NCBI GenBank assembly: GCA_014381825.1
Contig: JACNKX010000114.1
Coordinates: 1 to 64,000 of the forward strand
Direction: 5' to 3'
Length of the DNA stretch: 64,000 nt
Source of the DNA: Planctomycetota bacterium
GTDB lineage: Bacteria; Planctomycetota; Planctomycetia; Pirellulales; Pirellulaceae
Positions within the stretch are counted from its first letter, which is position 1; each line of letters opens with the position of its first letter. The notes under the pieces were generated by a model. The model had not been told where the DNA came from and ran no database searches. It was given only the letters and a program-made list of their open reading frames with translations. A program made the position numbers and the translations under genes. Positions 55,468 through 64,000 of this stretch are shown piece after piece.

Positions 55468-57885
55468 ATGCAGTGTAGTACTGCTGCAGTTCTCGTCGTT
55501 CTCCTTGTCTCATGTCGTTCCAAAGACTCCACCTTGCCAGTAGTGCCTGCAGAAACGGGGCAGGTCCGCAATTCGCCAGAATCGGCAACCCTAGCGATTG
55601 AGAAGCAAGAGCACATTTGGGAGACCGAGCACGTCGCGTTCGAGTTGGAGCAGAAGTTCGGCAGGACGCTCAGCCGGGCGCTTCGGGAGCGCGATGGGGA
55701 CGCGATTCAAGCCTTCTGCCGTGACAGTTTTGAAGCTTGTCTCCCAAGTTCGGAAACGCATGCTCGACATGACCTCGGACACGTGGAAGAAGACCGCAAG
55801 GACGCTCTTTATGGCCCGGGCAGCGTACACGGCGCGGCGAAATTCGCGAATTATCTGCAAACATATTTCAAGCACTTCGATGAGATCGACAAGGTCACAT
55901 GCCGAGTGCTGGATCTGCACGCTGACAACAATGACACCAAGACGGGATATTGGGATGTGACTCTGTATCTGACTGGCGTCGGTAAGGATCGTCAGCAAGG
56001 ATTCCTTGAGTTCACGTCGGAGCACTTGCTTCGCTGCTACTTTACCAGCGACAAAGAAATCGAGATCGGGAAGATTCTCGACCGATGGGTCGTGGGCTAC
56101 GAAGTACGCCGGCGCGCGTCCAGTCCGCTGTTCGAGGAGGCCACCAAGCAGGCGGGCTTGGAGCAAATCGACATTCCCGATAACTGGACCGTCGCCCGAG
56201 ACAAGGTCCGTCAGTATCACACGCAAATGGCTGCCGCGGATTTCGATCGAGATGGCTTTTGTGATCTCGCGTTTGCCAGTTCGAATGGCCGTTGGCGTCT
56301 TCTGCGATCCATTGCAGGGGAGAAATTTGAAGAAGTGACAGACGAGTGCGGGTTGCCGGTTTGGGCTGATGAAGAGCCTCGCTCGCGGAGTGTCCGCGAT
56401 CAGGTGTATCTCGCAACATGGATTGACTTCGACAACGATGGCTACCCTGATTTGATTCTGGGAGACCGTCTTTACCGAAATCAGGAGGGTCGTCGTTTCG
56501 AAGATGTGACGGACCGATCAGGGCTCGTATTTGGCTACAACCCCCGAGGTTTGGTCGTCGCTGATTACGACTGTGACGGTCGGCTCGATCTGTACGCCCT
56601 TTACCAGCTTCCGAGGACAACGAATCGCGACGGAGCGCCCGGCTGGGTCGGAGACGATGAGACCGGCTTAGAGAATCATCTCTGGAGGAATATGGGCGAC
56701 GGTCAATTCGCGAATACGACGGAACTCTCCAACGCTGGCGGCGGCAAGCGTCAATCGTTCGCCGCTTCCTGGTTTCATGCAACTGATGACCACTATCCGG
56801 ACCTCTACATTGCCAACGACTTCGGAACGAATGTCCTGCTGATCAATCAGGGCAATGGAAAGTTCCGTGATGGCTCGCGGGAAGCAGGCGTTTCGGACTA
56901 CGCGACGAGCATGGGCGTGGCCACGGGAGATCTAACGGGAGATGGTCACTCAGAGATCTATGTCGCCAACATGTTCTCAAAAATGGGGCGGCGGATCATC
57001 GCTCATGTTGCCGCCGACGATTATCCGGACGGAATCTTTCAGCAGATCCAAGGTTCTTGCGCGGGGAATCGGTTATACACCGCGGACGGCGGCGAAAGCC
57101 GCTATCAGGAAATCAGCGAGGATTCCGGCGTGAATCCTGTTGGTTGGGCGTACGCGCCGGCGCTGGCTGATTTCGATAGCGACGGACAGCTGGATATCTA
57201 TGCGACAACGGGCTTTCTTAGTTTCGAACGCAGCAAGCCCGATGGCTGAACGTGCATGTGGCGGGCTGTCGTGTCACAGCCACTTGATCGAACATCGCAA
57301 ACCGAGCAGCTTGGAGAGATTGATGCTGCGGCCGGCGAGTTCTGGGTTCGGTCCGTGTTCCAAATGCCGCAGCTCGGGCATAACCTCAGCGCCTTCGAGG
57401 CGAATCGCCTGTTCATGAATGTCGATGGCCAGCAGTTCCTCGACGCGTCGTTCGCATCGCAAGCGAACATCGATTCCGACTCTCGCTCAGTGATCGTTGG
57501 CGATATAGACGCGGATGGAGACGTCGATCTGCTGGTTGGCTCGGTTGGTGGAGGCCCAGTGCGGATATTCCTGAATCACATTCCCACAGAACACCACAAA
57601 GTTCGAATCGAGTTGCAAGGGACGAGTTCGAATCGAGCGGCGATTGGCGCGCGAGTCGTCTTGCGTTGTGGGGCGAAGACCATCACGCGCGATCTGTTTC
57701 CTGCCAACGGATTTATGGGGCAGAGCCCCGCCGAGTTGTTGGTTGGAGTTGGACAAGCGACAACGATCGATCGTCTCACGATCCGCTGGCCGAACGGAGA
57801 ATTGCAAGAGCTGGAAGATCTGCCAGTCGATCAGAACACTCAGATCGTCGAAGGTCGAGAAGGCTATCAGTCGGTCAGCTTCTGA
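55468..57885 (+). CDS. FG-GAP/ASPIC-UnbV lipoprotein with in-frame UGA (candidate selenoprotein A)
   Basis: An open frame of 805 residues if the single UGA at 57247-57249 (residue 594) is read as selenocysteine. ATG 55468 gives a lipoprotein signal (STAAVLVVLLVSC); starts upstream would run through a palindrome. Order: unnamed N-terminal domain (about 45-200, as in gene B), FG-GAP/VCBS repeats (DFDRDGFCDLAF, DFDNDGYPDLIL, DYDCDGRLDLYA, DFDSDGQLDIYA), the motif SKPDG-U-T-C-M-W, then the ASPIC/UnbV domain (IGARVVLRCGAKT, LTIRWPNGELQ). Paralogue of gene B, with U at nearly the same residue number. A SECIS-like hairpin follows. The 3' end overlaps the convergent TPR gene by 19 bp. Confidence 0.8.
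57264..57281 (+). promoter_or_regulatory. Candidate bacterial SECIS hairpin in gene A
   Basis: Stem GGCTGT / ACAGCC with loop CGTGTC, starting 15 nt after the UGA; the apical loop begins at nt 21, similar to the spacing in formate dehydrogenase mRNA. All 18 nt equal those of gene B (50364-50381), although four codons immediately 5' of the UGA differ in wobble bases. Confidence 0.7.
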
Positions 57886-58892
57886 ACTTGTTCGCGGTAG
57901 CGTTTCGCTTCCTCGGTTCGTCCGGACGATGCCGCCGCACGCGCCAGTAAGGAAACTAGACGGCGATCGTTTTGGTAATGCTCGTAAAGAGGTTCCAGAT
58001 GCTTTAACGCCTCTTCCTCACGCCGATCAAAGATCAGTAGCTCGGCCTCGAGAAGCCTGCATTCCAAATCATAGGGACTTAGCGTCAAAGCCTTCTCGAG
58101 CGTCTCCATCGCCTGTTCGACGTGCCCCTGATCCCGCAACGCCTTTGCCAGAAACCGATAAGCATTGACATCGTTCGCATTCCGTTCGAGACACCATTCC
58201 GCTTCTTCCTGACTGCGTTCCGGCTGGCCTCCTTCGGAATATGCATAGCTCAGGTTGATGTGTGCCGCATAGTTATCTAGGTCGAAATCGAGCGACCGTT
58301 GCAACGAGCCGATCATTTCGCCTGGGCGCTGCAGATCGTCCAAGATCTCCGCGGTTAAAAAGTGAGCTCCTCCGTGCTGCGGATTTAATTCCGTACTCCG
58401 CCGCGCATACGGAAGCGCGTCGAGAGGACGTCGCTCACGGAAATACAGCTCGGCAAGCGTCAACTGCGGCCACCAGTCTTCGGGTGCCCTTTCCGTTAAG
58501 TCCAGCAGCGTTTTCTCAGCTTCATCAATGCGCTCTGTGGCCAGACAGATGCTAACAATTTGACGGCTTGCGTCGAAATAGGCCTCCGAATCGGAAGGCA
58601 CGTTGCGAAACGCTTCCAAGGCCTGGGGCCGATCAACCTCTGACAGGACCAGTCCTAACTCGCTGTGAACGCCCCAATCCTCTGGATACTTCGCCAAGTG
58701 CTTTCGGTAGTACTCAATCGCCAAGTCGAATTGCCCTACTTCTAGTGACTCTCGCGCTACTAACAACGGTGCAGGCGGAAGCAGCATCCGGGCGATCGTT
58801 GCCGTGCCCCAGATGACAGAGACAACGGCGAGCAACAGCAATAACCGCTTCAGACGCCGCGGCTTTCGAGTTGTGGAAGTGTTGTCTGACAT
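57867..58892 (-). CDS. Membrane-anchored TPR protein
   Basis: A 341-residue protein: N-terminal helix (about 16-35, LLLLLAVVSVIWGTATIARML) then about seven to eight TPR units (FDLAIEYYRKHLAKYPEDW, LTLAELYFRERRPLDALPYAR, AMETLEKALTLSPYDLECRLLEAELL). Probably a periplasmic or cell-surface scaffold. It lies 30 bp after the ASPIC gene at 58923-60677 on the same strand, so they are likely cotranscribed, and is convergent with candidate selenoprotein A. Confidence 0.85.
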   Translation of the reverse strand: MSDNTSTTRKPRRLKRLLLLLAVVSVIWGTATIARMLLPPAPLLVARESLEVGQFDLAIEYYRKHLAKYPEDWGVHSELGLVLSEVDRPQALEAFRNVPSDSEAYFDASRQIVSICLATERIDEAEKTLLDLTERAPEDWWPQLTLAELYFRERRPLDALPYARRSTELNPQHGGAHFLTAEILDDLQRPGEMIGSLQRSLDFDLDNYAAHINLSYAYSEGGQPERSQEEAEWCLERNANDVNAYRFLAKALRDQGHVEQAMETLEKALTLSPYDLECRLLEAELLIFDRREEEALKHLEPLYEHYQNDRRLVSLLARAAASSGRTEEAKRYREQVQKLTD

Positions 58893-58922
58893 GCTTTGGA
58901 TCGTTCGGCAATACAGTAGGTC

Positions 58923-60677
58923 TTATTCTCGTCCACTTCCTTCAACCAAACGCCACAAGCGATTCTCCCCCAGATCATTCCATGACTCACGTCGCTCGCC
59001 AGGCCATGTAACCGTAACCTCGCGTACCTGATCTAACGAGCCAAGACCTATCAACATGGTCCTCTCATCGCAGGAAAGGTAACTTCCTCCGGCTTGGACG
59101 GTACGAATGAGCACTCGATCACCAAGATCGATTTGCAATGTCGCGCCGACACCATCGCGATTGCTCGTAATGCCAACCAACTCGACCCGCAACTGCCCAC
59201 CAATCTCTTTGGCATCGTTCTGTAACAGGGCCGTCTTGCTGTTGAGCTGGTTGATGGCGACATCCGAATCACCGTCTCGATCGTAGTCCGCGATCGCTGT
59301 TCCGCGGCCAACGTGTGGCTCGCGAAAGTAGTGGCCGGAAGATGCAGAGACATCTCGAAGCCGCGATCCACGCTCGTTGTAGAAGACTTGCGCTAGCTGC
59401 GCAAACGATCCGTTGCGGCCAATCTCCTGCAAACGGTCGTGAATGTGCCCGTTGGCGGCGAGCACATCAAGCCAGCCGTCGTTGTCAAAATCAGCGAATG
59501 AAACGCCGAATGCCAATCGTGGTCGACTTGATGCTCCAAGTCCCATCTCATCCGTGACGTCTGAAAACAGAAGATTTACCTCGTTGCGATAGAGCGTGTT
59601 CGTTTCGTCGTAGAAGTTCGTGATGAACAAATCCAACTGACCGTTGCCGTCAACATCTCCAACTGCCAAGCCCATGCTGGCCTCCCGGGCACCATGCCGA
59701 TTGGTTGACGTGCCGGAATCCGCGCCGCGATCGGTGAATTTCCCGTTACCGCGGTTCTCCCAGAGGTAATTTGGTGTCGTATCGTTGGCCACATAAAAGT
59801 CTATGTCACCGTCCTGATCTAAGTCTGCGGCGATGACCCCGAGACCCTGACGGCCTTTCCCTTCCGCGACCCCGGCAGCCTTCGATATCTCAACGAATTG
59901 GCCGTCGCCTGCATTGCGGTACAGCAGGTCTGGCATTCTGTCCAACTCATTAGGATGACACGCGATGTGAATTGTCTCGTCGGCTGCTGTATGTTCACAA
60001 ATGGGATAGTCTTCAGGGCCAAGTTTTGAGTAGTTGGTGATGTACAAATCGATATTTCCATTCGCGTCGACGTCACCCCATGCGCAGCTCGCACTCAAGC
60101 GTCCGGGGGAAGATTGTTGCGGGATTTCGACCGGCGTAAGAGTGCCATCCCCGTTGTTGTGGAGAAGGGTATTGGCGTGGTAGCCAGTCACGCACAAGTC
60201 GGCGAAGCCGTCGTTATCGTAGTCCGCGGATGCGATCCCCATTGAGTAACGAGTGTCGAGTAATCCAGCTTGACGTGTGACTTCCGAAAATGTTTCGCCT
60301 TCGCGGTTATAGAACAACGCATTGCTGGGCAGCTCTTCGTTCGAGTCGCCATCGAACGAAGCACCCTGACAGCAATACAGATCCGGCCAGCCATCGTGAT
60401 CAAGATCGAACCAACCGATGCCCGACCCCATCACCAGGTGAACATGACGTTGCTCGGTGAGCGGAGAGTAATGACGAAAGCGTAACCCCGTGGACTTGGC
60501 GGCATCGACGAATCGGAAGGGTCCGACGGACAATTCATCCGGTCGCGGTGACGCGGTGGAAGTCCGCGTTTGGGCAACTCCATTCTGCCGCTTACCGTTC
60601 GGAGAATCCGCGCCTGAGCAGCCAACAACCAGGACGATGGCAACAGCGATCCAAATTCCCCTGACACAGGAAAGCAC
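58923..60677 (-). CDS. FG-GAP/ASPIC-UnbV (CRTAC1-like) lipoprotein
   Basis: An uninterrupted homologue of the two UGA genes, 584 residues from GTG 60677 (GAGAGG six bases upstream); GTG 60704 is the longer alternative. The lipoprotein signal ends VVLVVGC. FG-GAP repeats: DLDHDGWPDLYCC, DYDNDGFADLCV, DVDANGNIDLYI, DLDQDGDIDFYV, DVDGNGQLDLFI, DFDNDGWLDVLA, DYDRDGDSDVAI; ASPIC/UnbV domain at the end (GVGATLQIDLGDR, VTVTWPGE). At the place of the PDG-U-x-C-x-W motif it has the ordinary NGHIHDRLQ loop. Exported, possibly Ca2+-binding; function unknown. Confidence 0.88.
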   Translation of the reverse strand: MLSCVRGIWIAVAIVLVVGCSGADSPNGKRQNGVAQTRTSTASPRPDELSVGPFRFVDAAKSTGLRFRHYSPLTEQRHVHLVMGSGIGWFDLDHDGWPDLYCCQGASFDGDSNEELPSNALFYNREGETFSEVTRQAGLLDTRYSMGIASADYDNDGFADLCVTGYHANTLLHNNGDGTLTPVEIPQQSSPGRLSASCAWGDVDANGNIDLYITNYSKLGPEDYPICEHTAADETIHIACHPNELDRMPDLLYRNAGDGQFVEISKAAGVAEGKGRQGLGVIAADLDQDGDIDFYVANDTTPNYLWENRGNGKFTDRGADSGTSTNRHGAREASMGLAVGDVDGNGQLDLFITNFYDETNTLYRNEVNLLFSDVTDEMGLGASSRPRLAFGVSFADFDNDGWLDVLAANGHIHDRLQEIGRNGSFAQLAQVFYNERGSRLRDVSASSGHYFREPHVGRGTAIADYDRDGDSDVAINQLNSKTALLQNDAKEIGGQLRVELVGITSNRDGVGATLQIDLGDRVLIRTVQAGGSYLSCDERTMLIGLGSLDQVREVTVTWPGERRESWNDLGENRLWRLVEGSGRE

Positions 60678-60759
60678 TTTGTCCCTCTCGAAGATTCCCC
60701 TCACTCAGTGCTGATTTAGTCGTGCGATTCGCATGCAACCTTACTGCCTCGCAGACAAC

Positions 60760-60796
60760 AAAAAAAACCGCCCGGCTGTCAAATTCAGCCGGGCGG
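60760..60796 (-). terminator. Rho-independent terminator of the DUF1559 gene
   Basis: Perfect 11-bp stem (60768-60778 with 60786-60796) around a 7-base loop; on the minus strand eight T follow (A-run 60760-60767). It lies 43 bp after the DUF1559 stop. Confidence 0.9.
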
Positions 60797-60838
60797 ACTG
60801 CGTTGAGCTAACTGCACGTGTAATTCAGGTGGGAAATA

Positions 60839-61933
60839 TCAATTGCCCGTAAATACACTAGCCTCCCCTCCTGATCTTGTGCCAGTGCCTCGCCAGATCT
60901 GTACGTCCACCGTTTCCGGCACGAATTTTACACTTCCATCAGCGTATGCTGCTAGGGCACCACCAGGATGCAGGCTGGAAATTGGCCGCCGACCTCGATT
61001 GCCGTTGTTGTGGTTATCTACCCATTCAACGATGTCAGGACAGCAGTTCTTGATTGGACAATCTTTCGGATTCACCGCGTTGGTCGAGTTGTCGCCAATG
61101 CTAATTGGCGGACGGCTCTTGCACGCAGCAGCACTTAGCTTGTAGTTGTTCGGAGGATAACTGGTATCCGCACCGCAGAAACCGGTTTCGACGATCCAAC
61201 GGTCGCATCGTTGTCCCGTGTGGCTCCCGCCGGTCGTTCGCCAGTACGGAACTCCTCGATAGATCTCGCCGACCATCACGGTATTGGCGGTTCCGTCGCC
61301 GAGGAGCGCCATCTTTACCGTCGAGACCGTGCTTCCCATTCCGAAGACCCCAAGGCGGCTTTTAACTGAGCTAAACGGATTCGCGTCGCTTCCCCAAATG
61401 CCGCCGTAGTTGGTTGGAGCGTTAGCGCCGTTGCGTTGCGCCGAATCGGTGGGACACTCGTAGCCGGAAATCCGCACTTGGTTCGGATCCGTAGGGCCCG
61501 TCCAGGCTGGTTGCGACGAGTAGCACGTCGTGTCACGAATGACATCGAAATTGATCCGATCGTATAGTGGCTGTTGTTCCATATAGGGCAGAATTAGTGC
61601 TCGCCAACTCCAAGCCGTCGAATTAAACCAGCCTGGACATCCAGGATAGGAAGTGACGGTGGAGCCGAATGGTTGTGTGCCACCACCGACCAGTTGTCCG
61701 CCACGAATCGGCGGAAAGACTTTATAGGTGTCGTGATAGTTGTGGATCGCCAGTGCAATCTGCTTAAGATTATTCCCGCAACTCATCCGACGTGCGGCTT
61801 CTCGCGCCGCCTGGACCGCCGGCAGTAACAACGCCACCAAAATACCGATGATCGCGATGACGACCAGGAGTTCGACTAGCGTGAAACCGCGCCTGCGCCG
61901 CCAGTTCCTAAGCAATCTGTGATGTAATCTCAT
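60839..61933 (-). CDS. DUF1559 protein with prepilin-type signal
   Basis: A 364-residue planctomycete DUF1559 (SBP_bac_10-like) protein. Type IV prepilin signal [25 protein letters not shown] (split: [10 protein letters not shown], then VVIAIIGIL) with Glu at mature position 5; [20 protein letters not shown] follows. The C-terminal H[15 protein letters not shown] motif is diagnostic. Probably a secreted or cell-surface pseudopilin. Strong terminator downstream; divergent from a small lipoprotein gene, as is common next to DUF1559. Confidence 0.93.
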   Translation of the reverse strand: MRLHHRLLRNWRRRRGFTLVELLVVIAIIGILVALLLPAVQAAREAARRMSCGNNLKQIALAIHNYHDTYKVFPPIRGGQLVGGGTQPFGSTVTSYPGCPGWFNSTAWSWRALILPYMEQQPLYDRINFDVIRDTTCYSSQPAWTGPTDPNQVRISGYECPTDSAQRNGANAPTNYGGIWGSDANPFSSVKSRLGVFGMGSTVSTVKMALLGDGTANTVMVGEIYRGVPYWRTTGGSHTGQRCDRWIVETGFCGADTSYPPNNYKLSAAACKSRPPISIGDNSTNAVNPKDCPIKNCCPDIVEWVDNHNNGNRGRRPISSLHPGGALAAYADGSVKFVPETVDVQIWRGTGTRSGGEASVFTGN

Positions 61934-62164
61934 GTTGGCTCACTATTAGAAAAAAATACAAATTAAGCTCAACGAAGCTAGAATTCTATCGGTTTGCCCG
62001 AGCAAACACCTTAGTTAATTCAGCTACAACATAAAGTTACAGTACGCTGCCGTCAACAAAACGCCTAGGAATACTCTACAACCTGCCGGGATCAGCTATG
62101 ATGCCGTTTTGAGCCCTCCGTTTCCAATCCATGCGCAATTTGCATATTAAAGAAAGGTGCACCG

Positions 62165-62344
62165 ATGAAAAAGTTAACTGTGTTGGCGTTTACAATCCTC
62201 CTCGGAAGTTTGATGGGGTGTGGTGGCGAAGGCGTAGATTCTTCTGCTGCAGGCCCACCCACCAGTCCAGAACAGGACATGTCAGCGATCGAGCAAGGGG
62301 TGAAATCCGGAGAAATCGATGCTGCGTCATACGGCAAGGAATGA
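62165..62344 (+). CDS. Small lipoprotein
   Basis: A 59-residue protein: MKKLTVLAFTILLGSLMGC signal with lipobox L-M-G-C, then a short Ser/Gly/Pro-rich linker and SPEQDMSAIEQGVKSGEI. A ribosome site AAAGGTG precedes the ATG. Small lipoproteins of this kind often sit beside DUF1559 genes in planctomycetes, here divergently. Function unknown. Confidence 0.7.
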   Translation: MKKLTVLAFTILLGSLMGCGGEGVDSSAAGPPTSPEQDMSAIEQGVKSGEIDAASYGKE

Positions 62345-62564
62345 GCGAGATACGGCAGTCCGGCATACGTCTGCCTGTGGACGCGATGTGAATTGCCGTT
62401 CAGGTGTTTCGGCCCGACTCGTCAACACGGCGGGTAGTTTTTTATGGAAGCAGGTTCTTGTCGGACGCGTGATACTATCGGCGGAGTGTCTAGGTCGGTG
62501 TCGCAGGTTATCATCGAAGGTACCAATAAACTGTCCGCCGTTGCGCCGCTGAAAACTAATCCGC

Positions 62565-63707
62565 ATGACTTTGGAATCCACCATCTGGTTTGCGGCCAGC
62601 TCGATCATACCAAGCTTCTTGGTTGCTTTTGTGGCCACGTTTGTGGTGCGTCGGATGGCATTGCGGTGGGGGCTGGTAGATCAGCCGAATCATCGGAAGG
62701 TGCATGTTTCTCCCGTTCCACTCGGTGGTGGCCTCGCGATCGCTTTGGGGGTGGTCCTGCCGTTTGCTGCCGGGACGCTTGCGCTGCTGCTGATGGATCA
62801 GGAATCGCTTGCAAAAGTTGTCCCCGAATTTGCCTTAGAGCATTTGGAAGGCTTGCTTGAACGGCTTCCCGGTTTATGGTTCATGCTGGGCGGCGCCTTG
62901 GTCTTGATGACTTTGGGGTTGATTGATGATCGGCGTGGCGTCGATTGGAAGATTCGTCTGTTCGTACAATTTGCGGTCGCGACAGTTTGTGTCGCGACAC
63001 AAGGTTGGCAACTGACCGCGTTCATCGACGTTCCGCGAGTGGGGTGGATCGTATCGGTTACACTCTCGTCAATCTGGGTCGTGGCTCTGATTAATTCGTT
63101 TAATATGCTGGACAACATGGACGGCTTGTCTGCCGGTGTAGCTGCGATTGCCGCTTCGATCCTAGCGACCGTGATGCTGATTTCGCCCGCCGCGCCGCGG
63201 CCTCAGTTGTTTGTCGCGGGATTCTTGTTCGTGTTGGTTGGCGCGTTACTCGGGTTCCTATTCCATAATCGACCGCCTGCGAAGATCTTCATGGGAGATG
63301 CAGGAAGCTATTTCATTGGTTTCTGCATCGCAATTGCGACGCTGCTCGCCACCTACGCCGGCTATACAGTAACTGCGCCTGGAGCACACGCAGTTTTGGC
63401 ACCGCTTTGCGTGATGGCAGTCCCCTTGTATGACATGACGACCGTTCTGTGGCTTCGGATACGTGAGGGGCGAAGTCCGTTTGAGGCCGATAAAAATCAT
63501 TTCTCGCACCGATTGGTTGAACTCGGACTGAGCAAGACGCAAGCCGTTCTGACCATCTATCTCACGACGGCAACGTGCGGACTCGGCGCGCTGTTGTTGC
63601 ATCAGGTCGATCTCTTCGGTGCGTTCGTCGTTGCTTTATTGATTGTCTTTGTCTTGCTGCTGATCGCGATCTTGGAGTCGACTCGTCGAGGGAATGATCA
63701 GCAGTGA
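62565..63707 (+). CDS. MraY/WecA-family undecaprenyl-phosphate sugar-1-phosphate transferase
   Basis: A 380-residue polytopic enzyme with about ten to eleven helices. Motifs: DQPNHRKVHVSPVPLGGG, LGLIDDRRGVDWK (D-D), the N-S-F-N-M-L-D-N-M-D-G block, KIFMGDAGSYFIGF and the C-terminal ADKNHFSHRLVELG (H-x-x-H-R). This is the WecA branch, which starts O-antigen or EPS repeat units. ATG 62565. Its stop overlaps the next start (GTGA). Confidence 0.9.
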   Translation: MTLESTIWFAASSIIPSFLVAFVATFVVRRMALRWGLVDQPNHRKVHVSPVPLGGGLAIALGVVLPFAAGTLALLLMDQESLAKVVPEFALEHLEGLLERLPGLWFMLGGALVLMTLGLIDDRRGVDWKIRLFVQFAVATVCVATQGWQLTAFIDVPRVGWIVSVTLSSIWVVALINSFNMLDNMDGLSAGVAAIAASILATVMLISPAAPRPQLFVAGFLFVLVGALLGFLFHNRPPAKIFMGDAGSYFIGFCIAIATLLATYAGYTVTAPGAHAVLAPLCVMAVPLYDMTTVLWLRIREGRSPFEADKNHFSHRLVELGLSKTQAVLTIYLTTATCGLGALLLHQVDLFGAFVVALLIVFVLLLIAILESTRRGNDQQ

Positions 63708-64000
63708 GTAAGCGACGTCGCCATATTTCGAATCCCGGTACGTCGGCGACTGACGTCCCCGCGACATCAAGTGAAAGATTGCGGCCGCTTTGGCTCGGAG
63801 CCGTTACGGCGCTGTTCGTTGCAACTCCCTTGATTCCCAGCGAAGCCGCCCCTTCCGGGCTCGGCGTATCGTTGCTGATGGCCTGGTTCACCCTGTGCGC
63901 CGCATTCATGGTGATGGGTGCGCTGCAACGTAACCTGCGACTCCGCATCGGAGCGACTGAGATCGGTGTATTTGTGTTTGTCGCACTCCACTCGCTTAGC
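63704..64000 (+). CDS. O-antigen ligase/polymerase-like protein (5' part)
   Basis: Starts at GTG 63704 inside the WecA-like stop (GTGA) and runs off the window. The visible 99 residues are a basic N-terminus (SKRRRHISNPG) and two to three hydrophobic helices (RPLWLGAVTALFVATPLIPSE, GVSLLMAWFTLCAAFMVMGAL, EIGVFVFVALHSL). The start-up pattern and neighbour fit the O-antigen ligase (Wzy/WaaL) group, but the diagnostic domain lies beyond the edge. Confidence 0.5.
   Translation, partial: MSKRRRHISNPGTSATDVPATSSERLRPLWLGAVTALFVATPLIPSEAAPSGLGVSLLMAWFTLCAAFMVMGALQRNLRLRIGATEIGVFVFVALHSLS

Noticed and set aside
57256-57885. Independent ASPIC gene starting at ATG 57256 (and likewise at 50383).
   Set aside because: No ribosome site, non-equivalent ATG positions in the two paralogues, and conserved C and W codons lie upstream of or at the start.
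1-64000. CRISPR arrays, phage genes, transposases.
   Set aside because: No regularly spaced direct repeats, capsid/terminase or DDE-transposase motifs were seen; the tyrosine recombinase looks like the housekeeping Xer type.

Overview
The window looks like chromosomal DNA of a planctomycete of the Pirellulales type. Signs of this are DUF1559 and DUF1501 proteins, a formylglycine sulfatase, many secreted FG-GAP/ASPIC-UnbV and PQQ-propeller proteins, an ECF sigma/zinc-finger anti-sigma pair, an archaeal-type prolyl-tRNA synthetase, frequent GTG/TTG starts and long antisense ORFs. No phage, IS element or CRISPR array was seen.

Layout. 0-8.5 kb: PQQ propeller, YugP-type protease, two alpha/beta hydrolases, two DUF1501 genes (one frameshifted) around a GDSL-esterase remnant, and a sulfatase. 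8.7-12.4 kb: a heterodimeric ABC exporter. 12.6-16.5 kb: galK-galE-sugar/Na+ symporter. 16.5 kb: a selenocysteine tRNA. 16.9-26.6 kb: ExbD, a tyrosine recombinase, an acyltransferase, a degenerate GGDEF protein, rpmE-prfA-prmC, an ECF sigma/anti-sigma pair and an FHA protein. 26.8-32 kb: a glycine-cleavage operon (gcvT-H-PA-PB) ending in a lipoate ligase. 32.6-37.4 kb: RNase R, then an EAD1-CHAT-hydrolase conflict-type effector with a broken STAND NTPase in front. 37.6-44.5 kb: exopolysaccharide genes. 44.6-48 kb: YhaM-like exonuclease, ProRS, DUF4416. 48-60.7 kb: a large extracytoplasmic cluster of FG-GAP/ASPIC proteins, TPR proteins, a seven-haem cytochrome c and an SGNH protein. 60.8-64 kb: DUF1559 pseudopilin, a small lipoprotein, a WecA/MraY-type transferase and the start of an O-antigen-ligase-like gene.

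Main discovery. Two paralogous FG-GAP/ASPIC genes of the 48-58 kb cluster are each interrupted by one in-frame UGA at the same place (57247-57249 on +, 50396-50398 on -). The reading continues after it with the same protein motif (PDG-U-x-C-x-W, then AVVSQP). Fifteen nucleotides after each UGA lies the same 18-nt stem-loop, identical at every base although the codons just before the UGA differ at all their wobble positions. It has the position and loop expected of a bacterial SECIS element. The window also encodes tRNA-Sec (anticodon UCA). I infer that both genes encode selenoproteins of about 805 and 811 residues with a U-x-C redox-like motif. They sit either side of one divergent control region, next to a multihaem cytochrome c. 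I do not recognise this as a named selenoprotein family.

Second lead: the EAD1-CHAT-alpha/beta hydrolase protein (35155-37119) is translationally coupled (ATGA) to a short STAND P-loop remnant, and resembles a prokaryotic conflict or cell-death module.
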